This document shows positions 33,282 to 33,971 of a DNA stretch of 33,971 nucleotides, in pieces. The DNA lies in assembly GCA_964541225.1 (NCBI GenBank), contig CAZIPN010000022.1:1-33971 (forward strand), written 5' to 3'. How positions within the stretch are numbered: position 1 is the first letter of the stretch; each line of letters begins with the position of its first letter. Below the pieces are notes generated by a model. It did no database searches. It was not told the origin of the DNA and saw only the letters and a program-made list of their open reading frames with translations. The position numbers were made by a program, and so were the translations under genes. Origin of the DNA: CAZIPN01 sp964541225 (lineage in GTDB: Bacteria; Actinomycetota; Coriobacteriia; Anaerosomatales; JAAXUF01).

Positions 33282-33971
33282 TCGTCACCAAACCGCGCGA
33301 CTGGGCTCGGATCAAGGCGAACCTTGCCGAGATCGGGGCCAAGAACGTGTTCATCATGGGCTGCGGTGAGTGCGCCACGATGTCTCACACGGGTGGAGAA
33401 CCTGAGGTTCTGAAGGCCAAGATCGCGCTGGAAACTGCCGGCTACTCAGTGAGCGGCTGGGCGGTCAGCGCCGTTACGTGCCATCTAGGTGGCGTGAAGC
33501 TCGACATGCGCAAGCATGTTGGAGAGGTTGAAGCTGCCGATGCGGTGCTGGTGCTTGCGTGCGGAGCGGGAGTGCAGACGGTTGCTGACGCGGTCAAGAA
33601 GCCGGTCTTTCCGGGCCTAGAGAGCGCGTTTCTCGGCAATGTGATTCGCAACGGGGTGTTCGAAGAGCGCTGCCAGATGTGCGGTGATTGCGTGCTGGAC
33701 AAGACGGCCGGCATCTGCCCGGTCACCACGTGCCCGAAAGGGCTGCTCAACGGGCCGTGCGGTGGCATGTGGAACGGCATGTGCGAAGTGCTCACTGATC
33801 GGGAGTGCACGCACGTGAGGATTCGCAATCGCTTGGCCGAACAGGGGCGCAGTGTCGGCGGCGTCATACCGCCCAAGGACTACTCGGCGAAGCGAGGCCC
33901 GGGCTCGGTCAACACTCGTTCGGAGCTTGGGCGCCGCAAGGCGCGCGCGCCGCAAGAGTCGGCTGCGGCGC
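33278..33971 (+). CDS. metV: MetV-type methylenetetrahydrofolate reductase partner protein (partial, runs off the end)
   Basis: The frame starts with GTG overlapping the metH stop (GTGA) and stays open for 231 codons to the window end. It reads as the MTHFR C-terminal-domain family: FIMGCGECATMSHTGG near the start, LVLACGAGVQTV in the middle, and a cysteine-rich segment CQMCGDCVLD, GICPVTTCPKGLLNGPCGG, matching the zinc/Fe-S site of MetV. In acetogens MetV pairs with MetF to reduce methylene-THF to methyl-THF, the substrate of MetH; metF would be expected just beyond the window. The last residues are Arg/Ala-rich, so the MetV part may be nearly complete. Confidence 0.9.
   Translation, partial: MIVTKPRDWARIKANLAEIGAKNVFIMGCGECATMSHTGGEPEVLKAKIALETAGYSVSGWAVSAVTCHLGGVKLDMRKHVGEVEAADAVLVLACGAGVQTVADAVKKPVFPGLESAFLGNVIRNGVFEERCQMCGDCVLDKTAGICPVTTCPKGLLNGPCGGMWNGMCEVLTDRECTHVRIRNRLAEQGRSVGGVIPPKDYSAKRGPGSVNTRSELGRRKARAPQESAAA

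Overview
This is a GC-rich chromosomal window with dense, short-gapped operons and strong Shine-Dalgarno sites. Its gene content (b6-type Rieske/cytochrome b genes, several multiheme c-type cytochromes, MetH without an activation domain followed by MetV, an archaeal-type phosphoglycerate mutase homologue) suggests an anaerobic member of the Actinomycetota, plausibly a Coriobacteriia/OPB41-like lineage. That placement is an inference from gene content; no rRNA is present. Two 100-N gaps (5283-5382 and 12798-12897) are each flanked by an identical 55-bp copy on both sides. This looks like unmerged contig ends from a k-mer assembler, so the source is probably a draft or metagenome-derived genome. 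Collapsing each gap plus one copy (155 bp) restores one uninterrupted gene at both sites.

Region 1 (82-10356) is a phosphate block: a CBS/DRTGG-regulated family II pyrophosphatase and a PAP2 phosphatase on the + strand, the PhoB-PhoR two-component system on the - strand, then pstS-pstC-pstA-pstB and a GT4 glycosyltransferase on the + strand. A clear Pho-box-like direct repeat (5053-5070) lies between phoB and pstS. No phoU is present in the window.

Region 2 (10357-20522) is the electron-transfer region. A 565-bp non-coding leader with hairpins precedes a secreted seven-haem cytochrome, followed by a tandem-hairpin terminator and a small membrane-anchored protein. Then an Rrf2 Fe-S regulator, with a palindrome inside its probable promoter, heads a tight operon: Rieske protein, cytochrome b6, subunit IV with a long disordered N-terminus, a membrane-anchored cytochrome with ten CXXCH motifs and one CXXXCH, a TPR protein, an NHL beta-propeller membrane protein and a small membrane protein. 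The likely job is menaquinol oxidation by a b6-type complex whose usual cytochrome c1/f is replaced by a multihaem cytochrome, passing electrons outwards, perhaps to the seven-haem cytochrome. This is the most interesting system in the window.

Region 3 (20576-29777) is mixed: a small unknown protein, a cupredoxin-fold lipoprotein that has lost two of the expected copper ligands, divergent threonine synthase and an ApgM-like protein (a proposed alternative homoserine kinase), an iron-sulfur flavoprotein and PadR regulator behind a heterodimeric ABC exporter with one degenerate ATP site, and a SHOCT-domain protein. Region 4 (29907-33971) holds a NUDIX hydrolase, a small membrane protein, metH and a metV gene that runs off the window end. 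No tRNA, rRNA, CRISPR array, transposase or phage gene was seen.
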